Shown here piece by piece: positions 28,563 through 37,286 of a stretch of 64,000 nucleotides of DNA. The DNA is from Halomarinibacterium sp041392125 (GTDB lineage Bacteria; Bacteroidota; Bacteroidia; Flavobacteriales; Flavobacteriaceae). Position 1 is the stretch's first letter; each line of letters opens with the position of its first letter. Location of the stretch: contig JAWKMR010000004.1 in the NCBI GenBank assembly GCA_041392125.1, positions 1-64,000 of the forward strand, given 5' to 3'. A program made the position numbers and the translations under genes. The notes beneath the pieces were generated by a model. That model worked only from the letters and a program-made list of their open reading frames with translations, was not told the origin of the DNA and did not search any database.

Positions 28563-30032
28563 ATGTATAAAAATATTGCACTAATTGGTTCCGGGTTTTC
28601 TTCTCTTGCAGCAGCAGCGTATCTTGCTAAAGAAGGGAACAAGGTTACTATTTATGAAAAAAATAATAGTATTGGTGGGCGTGCAAGACAGCTTAAAAAA
28701 GAAGGGTTCACTTTCGATATGGGGCCCACGTGGTACTGGATGCCGGATGTTTTTGAACGATTTTTCCAGGATTTTGGAAAAACGCCTTCCGATTATTACC
28801 AACTCATCAAACTGAATCCTGCGTACGAAGTATATTTTGGAAAAAACCAGTCGATAACGATAGCAGATTCCCTTGAAAAGATTTTGAAAGCGTTTGAAAA
28901 AGAAGAACCGGGAAGTGCTTTAAAACTTCAGAAGTTTATAGATGAAGCTTTAGATAACTACAACATTGCCATTAAAGATTTGGTTTACAAACCAGGGATA
29001 TCCCCTTTTGAACTGGTAACACCAGTTACTATGAAAAAGATTGGTCAATTTTTTAGTACCATCAGTAAAGAGGTTCGAAAAGAATTTAAAAATCCTAAAT
29101 TGATTTCAATCCTAGAATTTCCGGTCCTTTTTCTAGGGGCAAAACCATCCAAAACCCCAGCATTTTACAGCTTTATGAACTATGCCGATTTTGGATTAGG
29201 CACTTTTCACCCAAAAAATGGAATGTATAGTGTCGTGGAAGGAATGAAACAATTGGCAGAATCCTTAGGCGTCCAAATAAAAGTGAACCAAAATGTAGAA
29301 AAGATTAATGTTTCCAATGGAAAAGTAACTTCATTAATAGTGAATTCAGATGAAGTGAAAGCAGATATCATTGTAAGTGGTGCCGATTATCATCATACCG
29401 AAACTCTCTTGGAAAAAAAATACCGTCAATATTCTGAAAGTTATTGGGAGAAAAAAGTCTTTGCCCCTTCTTGTTTGCTTTTTTATGTAGGTTTCAATAA
29501 GAAATTAAAAAATGTATCCCACCATACGCTCTTTTTTGATGTCCCGTTTGAGACCCACGCCAAAGCCATTTATGATGTTCCTCAATGGCCGGAAGAACCC
29601 CTCTTTTATGCCAGCTTCCCTTCTATTACTGATGCAGAAGCCGCTCCAGAAGGAAAAGAAGCCGGGATTTTTTTAATCCCATTGGCTCCCGGACTGGACG
29701 ATATTGAAGAAGTCCGAGAAGAATATTTTAATGTAATTATGGATCGTTTTGAAAAAATCACCAACCAGGAAGCAAAAAAATACGTTATATTTAAAGAAGC
29801 TTTTTGTATTAATGATTTTATTGAAGACTATAATTCGTATAAAGGGAATGCGTACGGGCTTGCAAACACGCTATTACAAACAGCATTTTTAAGACCTAAG
29901 CTAAAAAGTAAAAAAGTGAGAGGATTATACTTCACCGGGCAGCTTACCGTACCGGGCCCCGGAGTGCCTCCATCGCTAATTTCAGGAAAAATTGTTTCAA
30001 ATTTAATTCAAAAAGAAATTAAAACTGCATGA
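28563..30032 (+). CDS. crtI: Phytoene desaturase
   Basis: 489 aa. FAD enzyme converting phytoene stepwise to lycopene at the membrane. FAD-binding N-terminus IALIGSGFSSLAAAAYLA with IYEKNNSIGGRA; the DMGPTWYWMPDVF block; C-terminal bacterial phytoene dehydrogenase signature YFTGQLTVPGPGVPPSLISG. Stop overlaps the crtB start (ATGA, 30029-30032). First gene of the crt operon and directly downstream of the putative operator. Confidence 0.97.
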   Translation: MYKNIALIGSGFSSLAAAAYLAKEGNKVTIYEKNNSIGGRARQLKKEGFTFDMGPTWYWMPDVFERFFQDFGKTPSDYYQLIKLNPAYEVYFGKNQSITIADSLEKILKAFEKEEPGSALKLQKFIDEALDNYNIAIKDLVYKPGISPFELVTPVTMKKIGQFFSTISKEVRKEFKNPKLISILEFPVLFLGAKPSKTPAFYSFMNYADFGLGTFHPKNGMYSVVEGMKQLAESLGVQIKVNQNVEKINVSNGKVTSLIVNSDEVKADIIVSGADYHHTETLLEKKYRQYSESYWEKKVFAPSCLLFYVGFNKKLKNVSHHTLFFDVPFETHAKAIYDVPQWPEEPLFYASFPSITDAEAAPEGKEAGIFLIPLAPGLDDIEEVREEYFNVIMDRFEKITNQEAKKYVIFKEAFCINDFIEDYNSYKGNAYGLANTLLQTAFLRPKLKSKKVRGLYFTGQLTVPGPGVPPSLISGKIVSNLIQKEIKTA

Positions 30033-30871
30033 AAGCACTATTCGATACCGTTTCAGAAATTTGCAGCAAAAAGGTAACCCACACCTACAGTACCTCCTTT
30101 TCTTTGGCTACAAAAATGCTAGCACCTACCATACGGCAGGATATATATAATATTTATGGATTTGTTCGTTTGGCTGATGAAATTGTAGATTCCTTTCACG
30201 AATATGACAAAAAAACACTTTTTACCCGCTTTGAAAGTGACCTTGACAATGCATTAAAAGACAAGATAAGTTTAAATCCCATTCTTAATTCTTTTCAGCA
30301 TACGGTCTTTAAATATGGAATTGAAAATGAATTGATAGATGCCTTTATGCTAAGCATGCGATTGGATCTTACTAAAAGTACGTATCAAACGGAAGAAGAA
30401 TACAAACAATATATTTACGGATCTGCCGATGTGGTCGGGCTTATGTGTTTGAAAGTTTTTGTAAAAGGTGATACTGAAAAATTTTCCGAATTAAAAGAAG
30501 CCGCAATGAGTTTGGGTTCGGCATTTCAAAAAGTAAATTTTTTAAGAGATTTGAAAGCCGATTTTGATGGATTGAATAGAACTTATTTTCCAAACACAAA
30601 TCTTAATGAATTGGACGAAACCTCTAAAAGGCAAATTATTGACGAAATAGAGGACGATTTTTCTAAAGGATATGAAGGAATTTTGAAACTACCCACCGAA
30701 GCGAAATTTGGTGTATTCATGGCATATCGCTACTATAAAAGATTGCTGAAAAAACTTCAGAAAACACCCGCCTTAGAAATAAAAAACACTCGAATTCGTG
30801 TTCCCAATTACGAAAAGTTTGGACTCCTTACTAGAAGCTATGTAAAATATCATTTAAATTTGGTGAAGTAA
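30029..30871 (+). CDS. crtB: Phytoene synthase
   Basis: 280 aa. Head-to-head condensation of two geranylgeranyl diphosphates to phytoene. Both aspartate-rich Mg-binding motifs are present: D50EIVD54 in the YGFVRLADEIVDSF block and D174LKAD178 in NFLRDLKADFDGLNRTYFP. ATGA overlap with crtI, 2 bases before crtZ. No GGPP synthase gene lies in the cluster, so precursor supply comes from elsewhere. Confidence 0.96.
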   Translation: MKALFDTVSEICSKKVTHTYSTSFSLATKMLAPTIRQDIYNIYGFVRLADEIVDSFHEYDKKTLFTRFESDLDNALKDKISLNPILNSFQHTVFKYGIENELIDAFMLSMRLDLTKSTYQTEEEYKQYIYGSADVVGLMCLKVFVKGDTEKFSELKEAAMSLGSAFQKVNFLRDLKADFDGLNRTYFPNTNLNELDETSKRQIIDEIEDDFSKGYEGILKLPTEAKFGVFMAYRYYKRLLKKLQKTPALEIKNTRIRVPNYEKFGLLTRSYVKYHLNLVK

Positions 30872-30873
30872 TT

Positions 30874-31329
30874 ATGACGATTGTGTATTGGATATTGGTT
30901 TTTTTGGGAACTTTCTGTGGAATGGAATTTATGGCTTGGTTTACCCATAAATACGTGATGCATGGCTTTTTATGGAGTTTGCATAAAGACCATCACAAAA
31001 AAGATCACAAAAGTTGGTGGGAGCGCAACGATGCCTTTTTTCTATTCTATGCTTCCGTAAGTATTTTTTGTTTTGTAAGATGGCAATATTATGATTTTTG
31101 GGCAGGATTACCCATTGGTTTAGGCATATTTTCGTATGGTGTTACCTATTTTATGGTTCATGATATTTTTATACACCAACGTTTCAAAATGTTCCGAAAT
31201 GCTAACAACTGGTATGCCCGAGGAATACGGCGTGCACATAAAATGCACCACAAGCATCTCGGAAAAAAAGATGGGGAATGTTTTGGAATGTTATTTCCTC
31301 CTCTTAAATATTTTAAAAATCACGCATGA
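30874..31329 (+). CDS. crtZ: Beta-carotene hydroxylase (fatty acid hydroxylase superfamily)
   Basis: 151 aa, three or four membrane helices. All four histidine clusters of the di-iron CrtZ family are visible: HKYVMH (25-30), HKDHH (37-41), HDIFIH (96-101) and HKMHH (122-126). Adds 3-hydroxyls to the beta rings, making zeaxanthin. Stop overlaps the next start by ATGA (31326-31329). Confidence 0.95.
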   Translation: MTIVYWILVFLGTFCGMEFMAWFTHKYVMHGFLWSLHKDHHKKDHKSWWERNDAFFLFYASVSIFCFVRWQYYDFWAGLPIGLGIFSYGVTYFMVHDIFIHQRFKMFRNANNWYARGIRRAHKMHHKHLGKKDGECFGMLFPPLKYFKNHA

Positions 31330-32015
31330 AGCTTCTATACCTTTGGCTAAACTTAGGTTCGTTTGTCATTCCTTTTATTTTCAGTTTTCATCCCAAAATT
31401 AGATTCTACAAAAAATGGAGCTCCTTATTTATAGGGATTGTAGCAATGATGATGGTTTTTATCCCATGGGATATTTATTTTACGGCACAAGGTATTTGGG
31501 GATTTAATGAATTATTTATTTCGGGAATTAAGCTTTTTAAGCTTCCATTGGAAGAATGGCTGTTCTTTATTTGTATACCGTATGCATGTATTTTTACACA
31601 CGAGGCTTTAATTACATTATTTCCAAAATTTCAATTTTCAAAAAAGGCAACTAACGGTATTTACCTTTCTTTAGTTGCAATCCTTATTATAACATTGTGG
31701 TATCATTATCATCAATGGTATACAGCTTTTTGTTTTGGTTATGCACTTCTTATTTTAGGAATCACCTACAATTATAAAAGGGAATTATTGCTATCTTTTT
31801 TTGCTACTTACCTAATTATTCTTATCCCCTTTTTTATAGTAAATGGTATCCTTACAGGTAGCTTTATAGAAGAACCTGTTGTTTGGTATAACAATAGTGA
31901 AAATAGTAACCTTCGTTTGGGAACCATACCTATTGAAGATACCATATACAATCTAGGTATGTTACTTACAGTCTTATTAATTACCAATCACGTAAGCAGT
32001 AAAAGAGCAGCATAA
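31326..32015 (+). CDS. Lycopene beta-cyclase, CrtYcd type
   Basis: 229 aa, about seven hydrophobic helices, the fused form of the actinobacterial/haloarchaeal CrtYc-CrtYd heterodimer. Each half carries its PxE(E/D) motif: PLEEW at 74-78 and PIED at 202-205. Cyclises both ends of lycopene to beta-carotene. Having the cyclase after the hydroxylase gene is only gene order; enzymatically it acts before CrtZ. Last gene of the operon. Confidence 0.93.
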   Translation: MKLLYLWLNLGSFVIPFIFSFHPKIRFYKKWSSLFIGIVAMMMVFIPWDIYFTAQGIWGFNELFISGIKLFKLPLEEWLFFICIPYACIFTHEALITLFPKFQFSKKATNGIYLSLVAILIITLWYHYHQWYTAFCFGYALLILGITYNYKRELLLSFFATYLIILIPFFIVNGILTGSFIEEPVVWYNNSENSNLRLGTIPIEDTIYNLGMLLTVLLITNHVSSKRAA

Positions 32016-32045
32016 AAAAACCCCTTAAGAAAGGGGTATTTTTTT
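32014..32045 (+). terminator. Terminator of the crt operon
   Basis: CCCCTT / AAGGGG stem with a 4-base loop, flanked by A7 and a T-rich run just after the cyclase stop. The remaining spacer to 32212 shows no other feature. Confidence 0.8.
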
Positions 32046-32212
32046 ACAGTAAATGTTTCTTTTTAGAGGGGCAAACAAACCCTTACTTTATGTTTCATTT
32101 ACTCGGGCTAAACTTATGAGAACAAAAAGTTTGCCAAATAACTAATCTATTGTATACTGCGCAATTTGAACTACACTAATAAAACCAGCAAGTATTCTTT
32201 TACCCTACCTTT

Positions 32213-32243
32213 AAAAAAAATTGCCCCGCAAATTGCGGGGCAA
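32213..32243 (-). terminator. Terminator of the M36 peptidase gene
   Basis: Perfect TTGCCCCGCAA / TTGCGGGGCAA stem with one-base centre, followed on the minus strand by T8. Confidence 0.9.
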
Positions 32244-32264
32244 TAAAAGTCTAAAATTGCCGTA

Positions 32265-35200
32265 TTATTTCTTAATGATTCTTTTTACGGTTGAAGCATT
32301 TTCACCCTCAATGCTAATGAAATATATTCCTTGGGCATAACTTTCTAACGAGAAAGTAATAGAATTATTCATTTGCTCAAGATTAAGGGTGGTCATTATT
32401 CTACCATTTATATCACTAATTACAGCTTTCTTCAGTTTTTGATTACTATTATTAAATAACATAATATTTCCTGAAGAAGGATTGGGGAGTAATTGTATTT
32501 GACTATCAAACACATTAGAATGTATTCCTAATATTTCTTGTACCGTGACATCAAAAGAACAACTGGAAATATTGCCATACTCATCTTCTGCAGTCATTGT
32601 GATGGTATGAACACCTACACCCACATCGGTTCCGGCTGCCGGAGATTGCGTAACAGTTGGACTTGTAGTACAATTGTCTGTTACGGTAGTACTGGCTGTG
32701 TAATCAGGTAGTGTATATTGCTCACCGGTGTTTACCTCTACAGTTTCATCGGCGGGACAAGTAATATCCGGTGCCAACGCATCCAATGTAACAGCAGCTT
32801 CACTTCTAGCACCTAAACAACCGTCTACGCCTAAGTCAATATCTCCATTTGCCACACCATAATCTGAAGCTAAACAAATATTTGGCCAGTTGGTGGCATC
32901 GTTATTATCACCCACTCTTCGGTAAGAACCGCCACAAGTTTGAGTAAAAGTAGCTCCATTACCTGTCCAATCTAAGTCTGCAGCAGTAATATTGAAACCG
33001 TTTATGGTAACATTTAACGTTGCTATTTCAGCTGCTGAAAAATGCCAGAATACAGAATCTACTACATTTCCAAGATCATCAATAATGATAATCCAACCTG
33101 AACTTCCATCGTTCCAAAAGATATTACTTCCCCAATAACCTGCTCCCCCGTTATCATTCCAATTCATAACGGAATTTGCTGCCATTGGGCCTAAGATTTG
33201 AACATTAGGATTTACTGTATTAATATCTGTGTATGGGGTTTCACTTACCGCTATTGCATAGCCCGTGTAGTCTGCTGCCAAACCTACATTCTGAATTTCT
33301 AATTGATCGGGGGTTTGTAAGCTAATTTCAGAAATCACTAATTGAGATAGTGGAACATCTGGTGTCTCCTGTGCATAAACGCTAGTATTTCCAGTAGGTG
33401 TAAAGGTATAATCGTTTCCTTGGAATAAGAATGTCCCTCCGGTAGGAGCATCATACCAACGGATCACATTAAGAGGATCATTAGGTGTTGCCGAAACGGT
33501 GACATCGTTACCAAGACAGAAATCATTTGCTCCTGTAGTTGGAGGGCCTGCTGTTAGGGCGATTACTTCTATATCATCGGAAGCACTAGAGGCCACCGAA
33601 CAGTTTCCGGCTGGAACATCATAAATAATGGTATGAACTCCAACTCCCGCGGCTACAGGATCGAAAGAGAATGTAATACCATTCCCATCATCGGTTACAC
33701 CGGGGCCACTATATACTCCGCCTAGTGGTGTACCACCTCCTAAACCAGTTACAACAGCGCTACCCTCACATACATCATCAGGAGCAGTAAAAGCAGCTAA
33801 CTGACTTGGGGTATCAAAAGCTTCGGTACCATCACTTCTGCTGGCTGACGAACCTTGATCTGCACTCACACCCAATCCTCTTTTGGCAAAGGCATCCCAT
33901 AAAATACATTCGTTGATACCGCCATAAATTGCAATATCTGCTGCAAAAATAGCATCTCTTCCATCTACAAATCCAGGGCTACAAGGCTGTAATTTCATCC
34001 CTTCAGTTACTAAAGCCATGGCCATAACATTTCCAGCGTCTAAATTTGCGTCTCCTGTAAAGTTATAGATGTCGGGATCCCATCCATGTTCATCAATTAA
34101 AGCCCAAGCAACTTCCCATAAGGTAGTTGCCCAAACAGAGCCTACCCCGTGAGGCACTGCGGCCGTTTTTATATCGTCATAAGTTTGAGGGTTTACTGCT
34201 ATATCAGTACTATATGGGAACGGGCGAATTCCAGGACCTCCTGGGCCTTGTCCAAACAAATAAGTACCTACTCCTCTGGCATCGGTGCCGGTATCTCCCG
34301 GTTCAATAGTCATCATGACTCCGTACCAGTCGCTCCATCCTTCACCCATCTGTTCTTGGTTGCTCAAGCAACCTCCTTGATTAGGACCTCCTGTAAGTCT
34401 GTTGGAAATTCCGTGGCCATACTCGTGAATAATCACCAAATTGTCAAAATCTCCATCTTTATTTCCGCAGATATACATTTGCATGGTTGGGTTACCCCCG
34501 TCTGTAGGTGTCCCAAAGTTAGCATTACAAGTCCCGGAACCATCTTGTGCTTCAGAGTTTACAGAGTCGCTTCCTAAACCTCCATTTCCGTAGTTGTTCT
34601 CTTGAAAATTACCAGCAGCTTCATCAAATCCATACATATACATCACATCATGGATGATGTTATTCCAATAGAAAAGGTTAGTGATGGCTGCTTCTTCATA
34701 AGGTGTCGCTACTGAATAGTTTTGATCGAAAGGGAATCCGGTAAAATCAAGCGTTGCTCCTCCATCGGGCTGAAATCCGGGATTGTTACCATCTTCGTAA
34801 GAATTGGTATTGTTTCCTCGAGTTACGGTAAATTCTGCACCGGCAGCCCCATCGGTATCATGCCAACCAAAAGGTGATGCCGTAGAATTGGCCGGTAGTG
34901 TCTCTATAGTTCGAGCGCCGTAATAAGGGCTTTCAATGGGTGGTGCAAAAACTTCATAACTATCCGGAATTGCTACGTTATTTATAATTCTCTCTAAGAT
35001 TTCGCAGTAATTGGGTATATCGAAAAGATTTTTATTGTAATCTAGGCTTTCATGGCTGCTATGGTCATGTTCAAAATTACAGCTGGACATCCAGTTTACT
35101 TTATCCAACATAGCTCCCGAGGCAGCATCTATGCGTGCGCTCCACCAATTTACTTGCGCCAATTCTTCAATAGATAGATCCCAGGCAATAGCTAAACGTC

Positions 35201-35714
35201 CGTCTTCCAAAATTTGATACACCAAACGAGCCGGAATTTCACTTTTAGAAATCCCCCCATTGCTAATTAAGGTCTCTTTGTTTGCTGAACTTTTTTGTTC
35301 AAGAATATTGAGATTTTCGGCAACCGAATACCCAAAATAAGATGCAGCAGCTTGCACTGCTTGTACCGCATTTAAGGAAACAGCAGTTCTTCCGGAAGCT
35401 TTTTGAGCAGCATCTTTAATAAAATGGTTGTTTGACTTAAGGACCTCGCCATTAGGAAAGATATGAATACTGGATTGTGTTCCATTAATTTCAATGCCAT
35501 TAATGGCTTGCGAATAATACACATGTACTATTCCACTTGCACTACTGGTGTGTTGGCTGGTAATTACCCAATGCATGTCCTGCTCAGAAATAGTATTGCC
35601 TTCCAGCAGTTGCGTTAATTGTTGAGTAATACTTTGCGTAATATTTTGCGATACTCCCACAAAAAAAGAGCTTATGCAAAAAACTAGCATTAGAAAGGTA
35701 GATTTTTTCATCAT
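32265..35714 (-). CDS. T9SS-secreted M36 (fungalysin-like) metallopeptidase, multidomain
   Basis: 1149 aa. Signal peptide about 1-22; fungalysin/thermolysin propeptide region (about 30-220); M36 catalytic domain with zinc motif HEYGH (430-434) in VIIHEYGHGISNRLTGGPNQ and downstream GEGWSDWYGVMMT carrying the third ligand Glu. After the catalytic domain: Ig-like segments (about 650-780), a lamin-tail-like domain (LVISEISLQTPDQLEIQN, about 795-910), a HYR-type domain starting DITCPADETVEV, and a C-terminal T9SS sorting domain (LLPNPSSGNIMLFN ... KRIIKK). Predicted extracellular protease for protein degradation. Second Met at 35711 is an equally possible start. Confidence 0.95.
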   Translation of the reverse strand: MMKKSTFLMLVFCISSFFVGVSQNITQSITQQLTQLLEGNTISEQDMHWVITSQHTSSASGIVHVYYSQAINGIEINGTQSSIHIFPNGEVLKSNNHFIKDAAQKASGRTAVSLNAVQAVQAAASYFGYSVAENLNILEQKSSANKETLISNGGISKSEIPARLVYQILEDGRLAIAWDLSIEELAQVNWWSARIDAASGAMLDKVNWMSSCNFEHDHSSHESLDYNKNLFDIPNYCEILERIINNVAIPDSYEVFAPPIESPYYGARTIETLPANSTASPFGWHDTDGAAGAEFTVTRGNNTNSYEDGNNPGFQPDGGATLDFTGFPFDQNYSVATPYEEAAITNLFYWNNIIHDVMYMYGFDEAAGNFQENNYGNGGLGSDSVNSEAQDGSGTCNANFGTPTDGGNPTMQMYICGNKDGDFDNLVIIHEYGHGISNRLTGGPNQGGCLSNQEQMGEGWSDWYGVMMTIEPGDTGTDARGVGTYLFGQGPGGPGIRPFPYSTDIAVNPQTYDDIKTAAVPHGVGSVWATTLWEVAWALIDEHGWDPDIYNFTGDANLDAGNVMAMALVTEGMKLQPCSPGFVDGRDAIFAADIAIYGGINECILWDAFAKRGLGVSADQGSSASRSDGTEAFDTPSQLAAFTAPDDVCEGSAVVTGLGGGTPLGGVYSGPGVTDDGNGITFSFDPVAAGVGVHTIIYDVPAGNCSVASSASDDIEVIALTAGPPTTGANDFCLGNDVTVSATPNDPLNVIRWYDAPTGGTFLFQGNDYTFTPTGNTSVYAQETPDVPLSQLVISEISLQTPDQLEIQNVGLAADYTGYAIAVSETPYTDINTVNPNVQILGPMAANSVMNWNDNGGAGYWGSNIFWNDGSSGWIIIIDDLGNVVDSVFWHFSAAEIATLNVTINGFNITAADLDWTGNGATFTQTCGGSYRRVGDNNDATNWPNICLASDYGVANGDIDLGVDGCLGARSEAAVTLDALAPDITCPADETVEVNTGEQYTLPDYTASTTVTDNCTTSPTVTQSPAAGTDVGVGVHTITMTAEDEYGNISSCSFDVTVQEILGIHSNVFDSQIQLLPNPSSGNIMLFNNSNQKLKKAVISDINGRIMTTLNLEQMNNSITFSLESYAQGIYFISIEGENASTVKRIIKK

Positions 35715-35889
35715 AGTAAAAATTAAGTTAGTTTAAGGTGAGGATGTGTAAATCTATTAAAAAAGGTTTTATCAAACAACAATTTTCTAATAGCAATCAT
35801 TTTTTAACAATCTAATTCTTAGCAGAAAACAAAGCAATCCTTTTTCAACTAAACTTATTATTTTATCTATTTTAGTAAAAAATATTGTT

Positions 35890-36429
35890 ATGTCCCAACC
35901 AGACTCTCTTATCCTTGAGATGCAAAAAGGAAATGAAAAAGCCTTTTCAAAAATTTATGAGATGTATTCAAAGGCTATTTATTCGGTGATTCACGTAATT
36001 CTCAAAGACGAAGAACTCACCCATGAGGTCTTACAAGATGTTTTTGTTAAAGTATGGAAGAATGCCAATTCTTATTCCATTGAAAAAGGGCGTTTTTATA
36101 CATGGTTACTTAACATTGCTCGAAACACTGCCATTGATAAAACTCGTTCAAAATCTTTTAAGAATGCTGCACAAAACCTATCTACCGATAATTTCGTACA
36201 TGTCATTGGAGGCCACAATGAGTTGAACGCAAGTACCGATGCCATTGGAATCCAAAAATTTATAGATAAACTAAAACCTCTTTGTATTAAATTGTTGGAC
36301 CTTCTTTATTTTAAAGGATATACGCAAAATGAAACAGCCGAAGCGCTTGAAACCCCGCTTGGAACGGTTAAAACCCGTGCCAGAAACTGTATTAATGATT
36401 TACGTAAATTGACATTGGAAGAAGTATGA
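35890..36429 (+). CDS. ECF-type RNA polymerase sigma factor
   Basis: 179 aa. Region 2 (about 10-80: YSKAIYSVIHVILKDEELTH, VLQDVFVKVWKN) and region 4 (about 120-175: YFKGYTQNETAEALETPLGTVKTRARN) are typical of ECF sigma-70 factors. Stop overlaps the ATG of the anti-sigma gene (ATGA, 36426-36429), so equal synthesis is expected. Divergent from the M36 peptidase gene across 175 bases. Confidence 0.96.
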   Translation: MSQPDSLILEMQKGNEKAFSKIYEMYSKAIYSVIHVILKDEELTHEVLQDVFVKVWKNANSYSIEKGRFYTWLLNIARNTAIDKTRSKSFKNAAQNLSTDNFVHVIGGHNELNASTDAIGIQKFIDKLKPLCIKLLDLLYFKGYTQNETAEALETPLGTVKTRARNCINDLRKLTLEEV

Positions 36430-37220
36430 GAGAATTAAAAGAAATCATCGAATCGGGGACACTGGAACTCTATGTTACCGGGGCTTTATCACAACGAGAA
36501 GCAATGGAAGTAGAAGATATTCTGGCGGATCATCCGGAAGTAAAAAAAGAAGTTGAAAAAATTGAAGCGGCCCTTATGAGCCTCTCTCATGATGACTCCT
36601 TTGAAATTCCACAGCAGGTTTGGAATAACATTCTACAATCTATTAGTGGTGTTCGAAAACTAACCCCTCCTCCCAAATCTTCCAACTGGAGTATGATGAC
36701 AGGTTGGGCTGCGGCTATTGTATTTTTACTGGGTATTTTCTGGATGATGAACGAAAAAAATACACTTCAAAATCAAGTGCAAGTAACATCTACTGAAAAT
36801 ACTATACTGAAAGAAAAAGTACAGCTAACCGAGGACGCTTTGGCCTCTTCTGAAGGGTTACTTGAAATCATGCGCTCCAAGGATTATAGAGAAATAAATC
36901 TTCCGGGAAATGCAGCAGTTTCTCCGCAATCGTATGCAAAAGTGTATTATAATGATACTGAAAAGATTGCTTACATTGATGCTCGCGGATTACCTGCACC
37001 TCCCTCCGGAAAGGTGTATCAAGTATGGTCGCTAATTATGGACCCACTTACCCCCAGAAGCGTAGGGCTATTAGATAACTATGAAACTACTGAAAATAAA
37101 GTGTTTAAATTAGAGAATATACCCGATCCGGAAGCTTTTGGAATTACATTGGAGCCGGAAGGAGGAAGTGAAAGCCCAACACTCTCTCAATTATATACCT
37201 TAGGAATGGTTGCTCCTTAG
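36426..37220 (+). CDS. Anti-sigma factor, RskA family
   Basis: 264 aa. N-terminal cytoplasmic sigma-binding part (about 1-80, no zinc HxxxCxxC motif), one membrane helix (about 95-112, TGWAAAIVFLLGIFWMM), a coiled segment, and a periplasmic RskA/anti-sigma-K C-terminal domain (PPSGKVYQVWSLIMDP, SVGLLDNYE, ITLEPEGGSESPT). It holds the upstream-encoded sigma factor inactive at the membrane until a signal leads to its release or proteolysis. Inducing signal unknown. Confidence 0.93.
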   Translation: MRELKEIIESGTLELYVTGALSQREAMEVEDILADHPEVKKEVEKIEAALMSLSHDDSFEIPQQVWNNILQSISGVRKLTPPPKSSNWSMMTGWAAAIVFLLGIFWMMNEKNTLQNQVQVTSTENTILKEKVQLTEDALASSEGLLEIMRSKDYREINLPGNAAVSPQSYAKVYYNDTEKIAYIDARGLPAPPSGKVYQVWSLIMDPLTPRSVGLLDNYETTENKVFKLENIPDPEAFGITLEPEGGSESPTLSQLYTLGMVAP

Positions 37221-37240
37221 TTTTAAATATATACAAATAA

Positions 37241-37270
37241 AAAAAGGCACCTGTAACAGGTGCCTTTTTT
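37241..37270. terminator. Bidirectional terminator
   Basis: GGCACCTGT-A-ACAGGTGCC stem with A5 and T6 flanks, between the convergent anti-sigma and TPR genes. Confidence 0.9.
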
Positions 37271-37286
37271 AGTACTTCTGCGTAGA

